A stretch of DNA of 64,000 bases from an uncultured Lachnospiraceae bacterium (lineage in GTDB: Bacteria; Bacillota; Clostridia; Lachnospirales; Lachnospiraceae), in the NCBI GenBank assembly GCA_910584945.1, contig CAJUDY010000013.1, positions 11,380 to 75,379 of the forward strand, written 5' to 3'. Made by a program: the position numbers and the translations under genes. Position 1 is the stretch's first letter, and each line of letters begins with the position of its first letter. This document shows, piece after piece, positions 25,291-33,472 of the stretch. The notes beneath the pieces were generated by a model that worked only from the letters and a program-made list of their open reading frames with translations, searched no databases and was not told where the DNA came from.

Positions 25291-25512
25291 ATGCAGACAT
25301 TGAGAGAGACCGCAGTGGGAAAGACTGTTTCTGTGGTAAAGCTCCACGGAGAAGGCGCGGTAAAGCGCCGGATCATGGACATGGGGATCACAAAAGGAAC
25401 GGAAGTATATGTGCGCAAAGTGGCGCCCCTGGGCGATCCGGTGGAAGTAACTGTTCGCGGTTATGAACTGTCTCTGCGCAAAGAAGACGCGCAGATGATC
25501 GAGGTGCAGTAA
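25291..25512 (+). CDS. feoA: FeoA domain protein, second copy
   Basis: This 73-residue FeoA-like SH3 domain has VVKLHGEGAVKRRIMDMGITKGTEVYVRKVAPLGDPVEVTVRGYELSLRKEDA as its core and is clearly diverged from the first copy, so it is not a recent duplication. Tandem FeoA genes before feoB are known in clostridia. It follows AGAGGAGG and is 80 bases from feoB. Confidence 0.93.
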   Translation: MQTLRETAVGKTVSVVKLHGEGAVKRRIMDMGITKGTEVYVRKVAPLGDPVEVTVRGYELSLRKEDAQMIEVQ

Positions 25513-25592
25513 GAAAGATTTTTTAGAAATCTGCAAAGGCAGCTTATTTTTCAAAATATTGGTTAGAAAGAACTAACCACGAGGAGGAAAAC

Positions 25593-27740
25593 ATGTCAGT
25601 AAAAATTGCGCTTGCCGGGAATCCCAACAGCGGCAAAACGACACTATTCAATGCGTTGACCGGTTCCAACCAGTTTGTGGGAAACTGGCCGGGAGTCACG
25701 GTGGAGAAAAAGGAAGGAAAGCTGAAAGGACATCAGGATGTGGTCATTATGGACCTGCCAGGGATCTATTCCCTGTCTCCGTATACCCTGGAGGAAGTGG
25801 TGGCCAGAAATTATCTGATCGGCGACCGCCCGGACGCCATCTTGAATATCGTGGACGGCACGAATCTGGAGCGCAATCTCTACCTGTCCACCCAGCTGAT
25901 GGAGCTGGGCATCCCGGTGGTGATGGCGGTCAACATGATGGACATCGTGCAGAAGAACGGCGATCAGATCTATATTGACAAGCTGAGCAGTGAACTGGGC
26001 TGCAAGGCAGTGGAGATCTCTGCTATGAAGGGCTCCGGCATCAAGGAGGCGGCAGCATTGGCTGTGGAGGCGGCCCAGGCCGGAAAATCCCAGACGGCGG
26101 TACATACGTTTGATAAAAAAGTAGAGCAGGCTCTGGAGGCCGTTGAAGGGCAGCTGACCAGCGTTACAGCGGAGCAGAAGCGCTTCTTCGCCATCAAACT
26201 GTTCGAAAGAGACGACAAGATCGGTGGGCAGATGCCCAGCGTACCCAATGTAGAGAAGATTATCTCGGATCTGGAGGAATCGATGGATGATGATTCCGAG
26301 AGCATTATTACCAATGAGCGCTACCGCTTTATCTCCTCCATCATCGGAAAATGCTGTAAAAAGGCGAAAAGAGGAGAGCTGTCTGTGTCGGATAAGATCG
26401 ACCGGATCGTGACGAATCGGATTCTGGCGCTTCCGATCTTTGCGGTGATCATGTGGGTGGTCTACTATGTGTCTGTGACGACAGTGGGTACCTTTGTGAC
26501 AGACTGGACCAACGATGTGCTCTTCGGAGAGATCATTCCTCCTGCTGTGGAGAGCGTACTGGTCAGTATGAACTGCGCGGACTGGCTTATGGGACTGATT
26601 CTTGACGGTATCGTAGGCGGCGTGGGCGCGGTCCTCGGGTTTGTGCCCCAGATGCTGGTGCTTTTTATCTTCCTGGCTTTTCTGGAAGCCTGCGGCTATA
26701 TGGCGAGGGTGGCGTTCATCATGGATCGAATCTTCCGTAAGTTTGGGCTGTCCGGCAAGTCCTTCATTCCCATGCTGATCGGCACGGGCTGCGGAGTTCC
26801 GGGTGTCATGGCGTCGAGAACCATCGAAAATGATCGGGACCGCAAGATGACCATTATGACCACGACCTTTATTCCCTGCGGAGCGAAGCTTCCGATCATC
26901 GCCCTGATCGCGGGCGCCTTGTTCGACGGTGCTTCCTGGGTGGCGCCCAGCGCATATTTTGTGGGAATCGCAGCCATCATCTGCTCTGGCATTATCTTAA
27001 AGAAGACAAAGATGTTCGCCGGCGATCCGGCCCCCTTCGTCATGGAGCTTCCGGCTTATCACATGCCCACCGTGGGCAATGTCTTAAGAAGTATGTGGGA
27101 GAGAGGCTGGTCTTTCATTAAGAAGGCAGGCACGATCATCCTGCTCTCCACGATCCTCGTGTGGTTTACCACCTACTTCGGATGGGTGGATGGACAGTTC
27201 CGCATGCTGGAGGATATGGAGATGGATCACAGCATCCTGGCCGGTATCGGCAATCTGTTCGCATGGGTGTTCATTCCTCTTGGATGGGGGGACTGGAAAG
27301 CAGCGGTGGCAGCGATCACCGGTCTGGTAGCAAAAGAAAACGTGGTCGGCACCTTTGGCATTCTGTATGGGTTTGCGGAAGTATCTGAAGAAGGCGAGGA
27401 GATCTGGGGAACTCTGGCTGGTTCCTATACGACCGTGGCGGCTTACAGCTTCCTGGTGTTTAATCTTCTGTGCGCGCCCTGTTTTGCGGCCATCGGCGCT
27501 ATCAAACGAGAGATGAACAATGCAAAATGGACCTGGTTTGCCATCGGCTATCAGTGTCTGCTGGCATACTGTGTCTCCCTGTGCGTCTATCAGGTCGGTA
27601 CATTCCTGACAACAGGAGCATTCGGAATTGGACTGATCGCAGCGCTGGTTATTGTGGCAGGATTCGTATGGCTTTTGGTCCGCCCCTGTAAAAGCGACGG
27701 GAAGCTGAGAGTAAATATGAAAGGAATGGCGAAGGTATAA
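25593..27740 (+). CDS. feoB: Ferrous iron transporter FeoB
   Basis: The 715-residue protein has an N-terminal G domain with G1 GNPNSGKT (residues 9-16), the G3 motif DLPG and the G4 motif NMMD, a GDI-like helical domain to about residue 260, and then a membrane domain with gate motifs and cysteines (GTGCGVPGVMASRTIEN, FIPCGAKLPI). It moves Fe(II) into the cell, powered or gated by GTP hydrolysis. The ribosome binding site is GAGGAGG. The stop codon overlaps the start of the small Cys-rich gene by one base, so the two are translationally coupled. Confidence 0.97.
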   Translation: MSVKIALAGNPNSGKTTLFNALTGSNQFVGNWPGVTVEKKEGKLKGHQDVVIMDLPGIYSLSPYTLEEVVARNYLIGDRPDAILNIVDGTNLERNLYLSTQLMELGIPVVMAVNMMDIVQKNGDQIYIDKLSSELGCKAVEISAMKGSGIKEAAALAVEAAQAGKSQTAVHTFDKKVEQALEAVEGQLTSVTAEQKRFFAIKLFERDDKIGGQMPSVPNVEKIISDLEESMDDDSESIITNERYRFISSIIGKCCKKAKRGELSVSDKIDRIVTNRILALPIFAVIMWVVYYVSVTTVGTFVTDWTNDVLFGEIIPPAVESVLVSMNCADWLMGLILDGIVGGVGAVLGFVPQMLVLFIFLAFLEACGYMARVAFIMDRIFRKFGLSGKSFIPMLIGTGCGVPGVMASRTIENDRDRKMTIMTTTFIPCGAKLPIIALIAGALFDGASWVAPSAYFVGIAAIICSGIILKKTKMFAGDPAPFVMELPAYHMPTVGNVLRSMWERGWSFIKKAGTIILLSTILVWFTTYFGWVDGQFRMLEDMEMDHSILAGIGNLFAWVFIPLGWGDWKAAVAAITGLVAKENVVGTFGILYGFAEVSEEGEEIWGTLAGSYTTVAAYSFLVFNLLCAPCFAAIGAIKREMNNAKWTWFAIGYQCLLAYCVSLCVYQVGTFLTTGAFGIGLIAALVIVAGFVWLLVRPCKSDGKLRVNMKGMAKV

Positions 27741-27883
27741 TGGGAACCTGGATCGTAGGAGCTTTAATATTGTTGGCGGCGGCCAATGCGGTGCGCTGTA
27801 TCTGGAGAGATAAAAAGTCCGGAAAAAGCTGCAGCAGCTGCGGTGGATGTGGAGGGTGTTCCGGGTGCAGGACGAAAAACTGA
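27740..27883 (+). CDS. FeoB-associated Cys-rich membrane protein
   Basis: The 47-residue peptide starts MGTWIVGALILLAAANAVRC, a single membrane helix, followed by a basic turn and a cysteine cluster CSSCGGCGGCSGC near the end. This is the pattern of the small FeoB-associated proteins (PF12669) found after feoB in Firmicutes, which may bind iron or stabilise FeoB. Its ATG overlaps the feoB stop (TAATG). Its end overlaps the start of the Fur-like gene by about 19 bases. Confidence 0.9.
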   Translation: MGTWIVGALILLAAANAVRCIWRDKKSGKSCSSCGGCGGCSGCRTKN

Positions 27884-28269
27884 TCCGTGTGGCCGGAAAG
27901 AAAGACCAGATTCTTAAGCTGTTTCGCCAGAAGGGCCTGCGCATCACAAAACAGAGAAAACTGATCCTGGATATTGTTTTTGAGCATGAATGCACCTGCT
28001 GCAAAGAGATCTACTATCAGGCGCTGAAAAAAGACAAAAATGTGGGAATTGCCACTGTATACCGTATGGTCAACGTTCTGACGGATCTGGGCGTCTTCCA
28101 GGTACATGCGCCTTACCGGCTGTCCGGCGGCTGTGAGAACGGATGCCGGGTCGTACTGAAAAATCAGGCGGTGGTAGAGTTTGGGCCGGAGGAATGGCAG
28201 AGCATTCTGTCCGACGCTCTGGAGAAAAAAGGATATGTAGGGGAACAGGAGATTGAAAAAGTAATTTAA
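27865..28269 (+). CDS. Fur-family-like regulator with shortened C-terminal domain
   Basis: The protein has about 134 residues from GTG 27865, which sits 8 bases after GGAGGG; a longer frame begins at 27847. The N-terminal winged helix is typical of Fur (KGLRITKQRKLILDIVFEH, KNVGIATVYRMVNVLTDLG). The C-terminal half is short and lacks the histidine-rich metal and dimerisation motif (HHHxxC type), keeping only GGCENGCRVV. It may sense metal differently or act with another protein. As last gene of the feo operon it probably regulates that operon, but this is inference. Confidence 0.8.
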   Translation: MQDEKLIRVAGKKDQILKLFRQKGLRITKQRKLILDIVFEHECTCCKEIYYQALKKDKNVGIATVYRMVNVLTDLGVFQVHAPYRLSGGCENGCRVVLKNQAVVEFGPEEWQSILSDALEKKGYVGEQEIEKVI

Positions 28270-28282
28270 TAAATAAAAGATC

Positions 28283-28313
28283 AGAGGAATGGCTCACATG
28301 GAGTCATTCCTCT
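28283..28313. terminator. Inverted repeat between convergent feo and anti-sigma genes
   Basis: AGAGGAATG pairs with CATTCCTCT around a 13-base loop. It overlaps the last codons of the minus-strand anti-sigma gene and likely stops transcripts from both sides. Confidence 0.6.
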
Positions 28314-29196
28314 GAAACGTTCCGTTGGTGTAGTTATAGATCCAGATTTCATGAGGTTCTTCCAGAGTCACCCAGACTTCGTATCCCGCCGGTTCCAGGT
28401 CGCCGTCTGTGACCATCCGGTCCCCGTAGTACCACCAGGAGGCGTCTTCTCCGGTCACGTGTTCCACCGAGAAGGCGATCCATTCGCTTCCGTCCTTTTC
28501 CTGGATTTCCGGGCGGCAGTAGAGGATATCGGTCTCGGAGTTTAGGGATGCCACCTGCTGATAGATCTTTTCTTTCAGATCTTCCACCAGTTCATAGTGG
28601 TCGTCGGTCCAGCTGTAGATCTGCATGCGGTCATAGTTGGGGCAGGCCAGGGAGACATTCCGTCCCCGGATGTCAGGGATCGTGATGGAAAAGTCATGGG
28701 TCTCGGAGGTAAAAGGAAGGGCCTCCGCCTCGTAGACCAGCACGTGGATGTCGGTGCTGTCCTGGTCGCTGACCTCCCAGACGACTTTTCGGATGTTCAG
28801 ATTCGCCGCTCGGCCGGAGACGGTCAAGCTGTCGGAAGCCTCGTCGTAAACGCAGGATACAGCGTCGATCCAGGAGGTGCCGGCGGGCTCTCCGATCACA
28901 AATAACATGAGAAAGCCAGAGAAGACGGCGGACAGAACCAGAGTCAGGGAACTGACGGCCAGGATTTTCAGGCGTCTGGTACGTTTCTTAAGCTTCCGGA
29001 ATCCATCGAGGGCCGGGCGCTCCCGGGGAGATGGAAGTTCCGTTGACGCTTCTTTTAATTCCTCGCAGATCCGTCGGCACGAAGGACAGCCGGACAGATG
29101 GGCGTCAACGGCGTCCGTCCCGGCGCTGCTTAGAAGATTTTCCACATATCCGGGAAGCAGGTCTTTGATAATCTCACAGTCTTTGATTTCGGTCAT
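28294..29196 (-). CDS. Membrane anti-sigma factor with zinc-finger domain
   Basis: The protein is about 300 residues from the ATG at 29196, right behind AGAGGAG and the stop of the sigma factor gene. It has an N-terminal zf-HC2-like domain (CEIIKDLLPGYVENLLS, then VDAHLSGCPSCRRICEEL), a basic region, one membrane helix at about residues 75-100 (ILAVSSLTLVLSAVFSGFLML) and an exported domain of about 200 residues without a recognised fold. Such proteins hold their sigma factor at the membrane until an envelope signal arrives. The gene is translationally adjacent to its presumed partner. Confidence 0.85.
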   Translation of the reverse strand: MTEIKDCEIIKDLLPGYVENLLSSAGTDAVDAHLSGCPSCRRICEELKEASTELPSPRERPALDGFRKLKKRTRRLKILAVSSLTLVLSAVFSGFLMLFVIGEPAGTSWIDAVSCVYDEASDSLTVSGRAANLNIRKVVWEVSDQDSTDIHVLVYEAEALPFTSETHDFSITIPDIRGRNVSLACPNYDRMQIYSWTDDHYELVEDLKEKIYQQVASLNSETDILYCRPEIQEKDGSEWIAFSVEHVTGEDASWWYYGDRMVTDGDLEPAGYEVWVTLEEPHEIWIYNYTNGTFQRNDSM

Positions 29197-29198
29197 TT

Positions 29199-29702
29199 TT
29201 ATTCTAACTCCTCTCGTAATTTTAATTTGGCCCGGTAAAAAACGGTGCGGGCCCAGTTTTCGCTTTTCCCGAGAATCTCTCCGATCTCCCGGAAGGACAG
29301 CTCTCCGGTGATGCGGTAGAGAACTACCTCCCGCTCCTGTTCGGAGAGTCCGTGGATGGCCCGATATAGTTCCATCCGGTCTTCGTGCCATAGGACCTGC
29401 TGCTCGGTGTCCAAAGTCACGAGATCCGGCAGGGAATCGTCAAGCTCCATGGTCTCGGTCCGCTTTTTCTTCCGGAGCTCCTGCCACAGGACATGCTTTG
29501 CGATCTGGCAGAGCCACACGGACAGCTTGCAGGAGCCGTCGTAGCGGGAGATGGAGGTGACGGCTCTAAGAAAGGTCTCCTGTAAAAGATCCTGGGACCA
29601 CTGGGGGTCGTGGGTGCGAAGATATAAGAATTGATAGACTATCCGCTCATAAGTACGGTAGATCTCTTCCATATCCGGGGATTCCCGGGAGGTCTTTTTC
29701 AT
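29199..29702 (-). CDS. ECF-type sigma factor
   Basis: The 167-residue protein has sigma-70 region 2 (YRTYERIVYQFLYLRTHDPQWSQDLLQETFLRAV) and region 4 (LSEQEREVVLYRITGELSFREIGEILGKSENWARTVFYRAKLKL) and no region 1 or 3, as in ECF sigma factors. ATG 29702 follows GGAGG, and a longer frame reaching 29765 is less likely. It is paired with the zinc-finger anti-sigma factor downstream and presumably directs an envelope-stress regulon. Confidence 0.92.
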   Translation of the reverse strand: MKKTSRESPDMEEIYRTYERIVYQFLYLRTHDPQWSQDLLQETFLRAVTSISRYDGSCKLSVWLCQIAKHVLWQELRKKKRTETMELDDSLPDLVTLDTEQQVLWHEDRMELYRAIHGLSEQEREVVLYRITGELSFREIGEILGKSENWARTVFYRAKLKLREELE

Positions 29703-29854
29703 GGTTGTTCCGCCTCCTTTTTCTCTTCTGCCTCTTATATCCCATTTTACCAGTATTTGTTGCACAAAATCTTAATAAAATTTAAGAAGTAAAAAAAGAA
29801 AATTTGTTGTAAAATGAAAAACAGGGATAAAATATACAGGCGGGATAAGAGCAT

Positions 29855-30655
29855 ATGGCAGCAGGACAAAGGAGAAGACGGATATCGGGTAAAAAGAAAA
29901 GGTGGAGGCGCAGAAAACGGATCATAAAAGCCTGGTGCGCACGGATATTAGTTTTAGCGGTTTTGCTGCTGATCATTTTTTTGGTGGTCCGCAGTGCTCT
30001 GTGGGTGTGGGGACGGATGAACGGTTCGGAAGAGGCCTTTGTGGGAGCCAGAATCATTGAGGACCTGGGTTTTGAGAAGGACGACCGGGTGGTGATCGTG
30101 CTGGACGCCGGCCACGGGGGCAGGGATCAGGGAACCAGCTCCGGGGATATTCTGGAAAAAGAGATTAATCTAAGGGTGGCGGAGCGTCTGGAAAAGGTGC
30201 TGAAAGAGCAGGATGTGAAAGTGCTTCTGACCAGGACAGATGATACAAAAGTAGGACTGGAAGACCGGGCAAAGTACGCCAATGAACAGGAGGCGGACAT
30301 CTTCGTGAGCATCCACTGCAACTACTGCGAGGAGGACGCCGGGGTGAACGGTCTGGAGTGCTATTACCGGGAGGACAGCGAGGAAGGAAAGACGCTGGCG
30401 GAGCAGATCATCGAAGGAATCTCCGCAGATGACGCCATTGCCTGCCGCGGTACCAGGACGGCGAACTTCCGGGTGCTGACGAAGACCGATATGCCGGCGG
30501 TTCTGGTGGAGATCGGATACCTCTCCAATCAGGGTGAGCGCGGGAAGCTCACCGATGAGTCTTATCAGGAGCTTTTGGCCGGGCGTCTGGCTGATGGGAT
30601 TCTCTCCTTCAAAGAATGCCTGGAGACTCCGGAAGAATCGGATGAACAAAACTAA
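29855..30655 (+). CDS. N-acetylmuramoyl-L-alanine amidase (CwlD-like)
   Basis: The 266-residue protein has a very basic N-terminus, one membrane helix around residues 28-50 that acts as signal or anchor, and an Amidase_3 domain from about residue 80. The zinc ligands are visible in LDAGHGGRDQG, in the Glu of LEKEINL and in VSIHCNYC, with VEIGYLSNQ carrying the catalytic Glu. It cleaves peptidoglycan stem peptides outside the membrane. Size and organisation fit CwlD, which makes muramic lactam in spore cortex together with PdaA; a PdaA-like gene is at 35700. Another amidase role is possible. Confidence 0.88.
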   Translation: MAAGQRRRRISGKKKRWRRRKRIIKAWCARILVLAVLLLIIFLVVRSALWVWGRMNGSEEAFVGARIIEDLGFEKDDRVVIVLDAGHGGRDQGTSSGDILEKEINLRVAERLEKVLKEQDVKVLLTRTDDTKVGLEDRAKYANEQEADIFVSIHCNYCEEDAGVNGLECYYREDSEEGKTLAEQIIEGISADDAIACRGTRTANFRVLTKTDMPAVLVEIGYLSNQGERGKLTDESYQELLAGRLADGILSFKECLETPEESDEQN

Positions 30656-30813
30656 TCAACAAGATGAAAAAAATACATTTAAAATTCACAGAGACGAAAA
30701 ATTTTTCAGAAATTGAATAATCATGCGAAAAATATTGCATAATCAAAAGATTCGTAATAAAATGTTAGCGTTATAATGTAAATATGGACTAAAAACTGAG
30801 GAGAATGACAAAA

Positions 30814-32148
30814 ATGAGTTATGTTGATGAAGTACTCGCAAGAGTCAAAGAAAAGAATGCATCGGAGCCGGAATTTCTGCAGGCAGTGGAAGAAGTGCTG
30901 GATTCCTTAAGACCGGTTATTGAGGCGAATGAGGAGAAGTATCGCAGAGAGGCGCTGCTGGAGAGACTGACGGAGCCGGACCGCCAGATCAAGTTCCGGG
31001 TTCCGTGGGTGGATGATAAAGGACAGGTGCAGGTGAATACCGGATACCGTGTACAGTTCAACAATGCCATCGGACCCTACAAGGGAGGTTTAAGACTTCA
31101 TCCGTCGGTGAATGTGGGCATCATCAAGTTCCTGGGCTTTGAGCAGATTTTCAAGAATTCCCTGACCGGGCTTCCCATCGGCGGCGGCAAGGGCGGTTCG
31201 GACTTTGATCCCAAGGGCAAATCGGACCGGGAAGTGATGGCGTTCTGCCAGAGCTTTATCACGGAGCTTTACAAGTACATCGGCGCGGATGTGGACGTAC
31301 CGGCAGGCGATATCGGCACCGGCGCAAGAGAGATCGGCTATATGTATGGACAGTACAAGAGACTGACCGGGTTGTATGAAGGCGTGCTGACCGGCAAGGG
31401 TTTAAGCTTTGGCGGATCTTTGGCCCGTACGGAAGCGACCGGCTACGGACTTCTCTACATCACCCGGGAATTGATGAAGTGCCACGGTATGGATATGAAA
31501 GATAAGGTTTGCTGCGTGTCCGGTTCTGGCAATGTGGCGATCTACGCCACCGAGAAAGCTCAGCAGATGGGCGCGAAAGTGGTGACCGTATCCGACTCCA
31601 CCGGATGGATCTATGATCCCAACGGCATCGATGTGGCGCTTCTCAAGGAAGTGAAGGAAGTGAAGCGTGCCCGCCTGACCGAGTACGCGGCTGCAAGACC
31701 GGGCGCTGAGTATCACGAGGGCCGGGGCGTATGGCAGATCAAATGCGACATTGCGCTCCCCTGCGCGACCCAGAACGAGCTTCACCTGGAGGATGCTAAG
31801 CAGCTGGTGGCAAACGGCTGTAAGGCAGTCTGCGAGGGCGCGAATATGCCCACCACCCTGGACGCGACCAAGTATCTGCAGGACAACGGCGTTCTGTTCA
31901 TCTGCGGCAAGGCTTCCAACGCAGGCGGCGTGGCGACCTCCGCTCTGGAGATGACCCAGAACAGCGAGCGCTTGAGCTGGACCTTTGAGGAAGTGGATGC
32001 GAAGCTGGAGCAGATCATGGTCAATATTTATCACAACATCGACGACGCAGCAAAGCGCTATGGGATGGAAGGCAACTATGTGGCCGGCGCGAATATTGCG
32101 GGCTTTGAGAAAGTGGCCAACGCCATGCTGGCGCAGGGCGTCTGCTGA
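30814..32148 (+). CDS. gdhA: NADP-specific glutamate dehydrogenase
   Basis: The 444-residue protein matches hexameric GdhA throughout: RVQFNNAIGPYKGGLRLHPSVN, the catalytic lysine region LPIGGGKGG, DVPAGDIGTGAREIGYMYGQY and the Rossmann CVSGSGNVAIYATEKA. It interconverts 2-oxoglutarate plus ammonia and glutamate. ATG 30814 is preferred over 30805 because GAGGAG is too close to the latter, and 444 residues is the usual clostridial length. A promoter is suggested by TTGCAT-N17-TAAAAT and a TATAAT around 30735-30775. Confidence 0.97.
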   Translation: MSYVDEVLARVKEKNASEPEFLQAVEEVLDSLRPVIEANEEKYRREALLERLTEPDRQIKFRVPWVDDKGQVQVNTGYRVQFNNAIGPYKGGLRLHPSVNVGIIKFLGFEQIFKNSLTGLPIGGGKGGSDFDPKGKSDREVMAFCQSFITELYKYIGADVDVPAGDIGTGAREIGYMYGQYKRLTGLYEGVLTGKGLSFGGSLARTEATGYGLLYITRELMKCHGMDMKDKVCCVSGSGNVAIYATEKAQQMGAKVVTVSDSTGWIYDPNGIDVALLKEVKEVKRARLTEYAAARPGAEYHEGRGVWQIKCDIALPCATQNELHLEDAKQLVANGCKAVCEGANMPTTLDATKYLQDNGVLFICGKASNAGGVATSALEMTQNSERLSWTFEEVDAKLEQIMVNIYHNIDDAAKRYGMEGNYVAGANIAGFEKVANAMLAQGVC

Positions 32149-32156
32149 TCACGTGG

Positions 32157-32190
32157 AAAAAGGGGCTGTCGGGAAAGAGACAGCCCCTTC
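32157..32190 (+). terminator. Terminator of gdhA
   Basis: GGGGCTGTC pairs with GACAGCCCC around GGGAAAGA, with AAAAA before and TTCGTC after. Confidence 0.82.
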
Positions 32191-32211
32191 GTCATTGGTT
32201 TCCGCCGGGGA

Positions 32212-32808
32212 TTACCGGTCGAACTCCGGATTGACCCAGTAGTAATTTTTCTGGTTCATCTTTTCCTTGGTCATCTCCAGTGCTTCTCCGAACCGTTGAA
32301 AATGGACCACTTCTCGGGCTCTTAAAAACTTCAGCGGCGTCCGCACATCCGGGTCGTCGATGACTCGTAAAAGATTGTCGTAGACCGTGCGTGCTTTCTG
32401 CTCCGCCGCCAGGTCTTCAAACAGATCGGCAAATACATCTCCTTTGGACTGGAACTCCAGGGCGGTAAAGGGGACTCCGGCCGCGGCCTGGGGCCACAGT
32501 CCCTTGGTGTGGTCGATATAGTAGGCGTCAAAACCGGCGGTTTTGACCTGCTCTTCGTTCAGATCCCGGGTCAGCTGATAGACGATGGCGCAGATGATCT
32601 CCAGGTGATTCAACTCTTCCGTTCCGATGTCCGTCAGAAGGCCGCCCACCTGCTTGACCGGCATGGTATAGCGCTGGGACAGATACCGCATGCTGGCGGA
32701 CAGCTCTCCGTCCGGTCCGCCGTACTGACTGATGATCAGTTTGGCCATATCCGGGTTGGTGTTTTTGATTTTTACAGGGAACTGCAGTCGTTTTTCGTAG
32801 GCAAACAT
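32212..32808 (-). CDS. cotJC: Spore coat protein CotJC (manganese-catalase family)
   Basis: The 198-residue protein is a ferritin-like four-helix bundle of the Mn-catalase family, with metal-ligand Glu/His positions in GTEELNHLEIICAIV and AEQKARTVYDNLL. It opens MFAYEKRLQFPVKIKNTNP, typical of CotJC, a spore coat component. Start at 32808 overlaps the stop of the upstream coat gene (TGATG), so they are coupled. A longer frame to 32850 lies inside that gene and is rejected. Confidence 0.93.
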   Translation of the reverse strand: MFAYEKRLQFPVKIKNTNPDMAKLIISQYGGPDGELSASMRYLSQRYTMPVKQVGGLLTDIGTEELNHLEIICAIVYQLTRDLNEEQVKTAGFDAYYIDHTKGLWPQAAAGVPFTALEFQSKGDVFADLFEDLAAEQKARTVYDNLLRVIDDPDVRTPLKFLRAREVVHFQRFGEALEMTKEKMNQKNYYWVNPEFDR

Positions 32809-33278
32809 CAGACACACGCTCCTTCCCAGGGCATCGGCCCTTCTGGCCATCGGTATTCGTTCTGATCCAGTTCCCCGGTGATCATGGAAAGCTGGGTCAG
32901 GGGCTCAAAATCTCTGGCGTAGTCGGCCAGCAGATGCAGCCGTTCCTCGGCCAGCTGACAGAACAGGGAGAGGCCTTCGCTGCAGTCCGGATGGGTATCC
33001 AGATAGAGAGTCAGGTCGTTGACGGCGAAGCTGACTTCCATCAGACGGTTCATGGCCGCCTCTCTTTTCTGCTGCTGCGGGTCCTCCGCGCCGCTTGCCG
33101 GTTTCAGAGCACTTTCGCCCAGAGGAGCCTTAAAAAAAGTAAGGTTCAGGCAGGGAAAGATGGTTCCCTCCTTCAGGGCGGTGGACAGATCATAGGGTTC
33201 GCACCACTGTTGCTTTGGGACCGATGCCATGGCCAGATGCTCCGGGCAGCCGCACTGATTGTTTGATTCTGATATCAT
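32808..33278 (-). CDS. Fused CotJA-CotJB spore coat protein
   Basis: The 156-residue product combines two parts normally encoded separately. The N-terminal half has the CotJA signature SVPKQQWCEPYDLSTALKEG...FPCLNLTFF; the C-terminal half has the CotJB signature MNRLMEVSFAVNDLTLYLDTHPD and ends in a PL-rich helix. The joining segment is a polar linker with GEDPQQQKREA-like composition. ATG 33278 follows AAAGGAGGG. Together with CotJC it would form the cotJ coat operon, transcribed in the mother cell during sporulation. N-terminal cysteines (CGC near residue 9) are extra relative to standard CotJA. Confidence 0.8.
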   Translation of the reverse strand: MISESNNQCGCPEHLAMASVPKQQWCEPYDLSTALKEGTIFPCLNLTFFKAPLGESALKPASGAEDPQQQKREAAMNRLMEVSFAVNDLTLYLDTHPDCSEGLSLFCQLAEERLHLLADYARDFEPLTQLSMITGELDQNEYRWPEGPMPWEGACV

Positions 33279-33368
33279 AAAAATGAGATCCCTCCTTTGT
33301 AGAATGGCATTTATAAGGTTATTATCCGGAAAAAAGAGCATGTTATAAGTGTAGATAATGGAAAGCGC

Positions 33369-33397
33369 TTGACTTTTAATTCTTACATATGTAATAT
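33369..33397 (+). promoter_or_regulatory. Putative promoter of the PBP gene
   Basis: TTGACT (33369-33374), a 17-base spacer and TAATAT (33392-33397) precede the PBP gene by about 75 bases. The -35 overlaps GGAAAGCGCTTGAC, which resembles a catabolite-response (cre) site in its AAAGCGCTT core but only matches 10 of 14 positions. Confidence 0.5.
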
Positions 33398-33472
33398 TAA
33401 AAATAAACAACATCCATATAGGATTCCCGGGGCAGGGGAATGTTCATGGAGAAGAGATGGACGGAGGTGCAT

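Noticed and set aside
33359..33372. cre site for CcpA before the PBP gene
   Set aside because: Only the AAAGCGCTT core matches; the outer positions disagree with the consensus, and a PBP gene is not an expected target.
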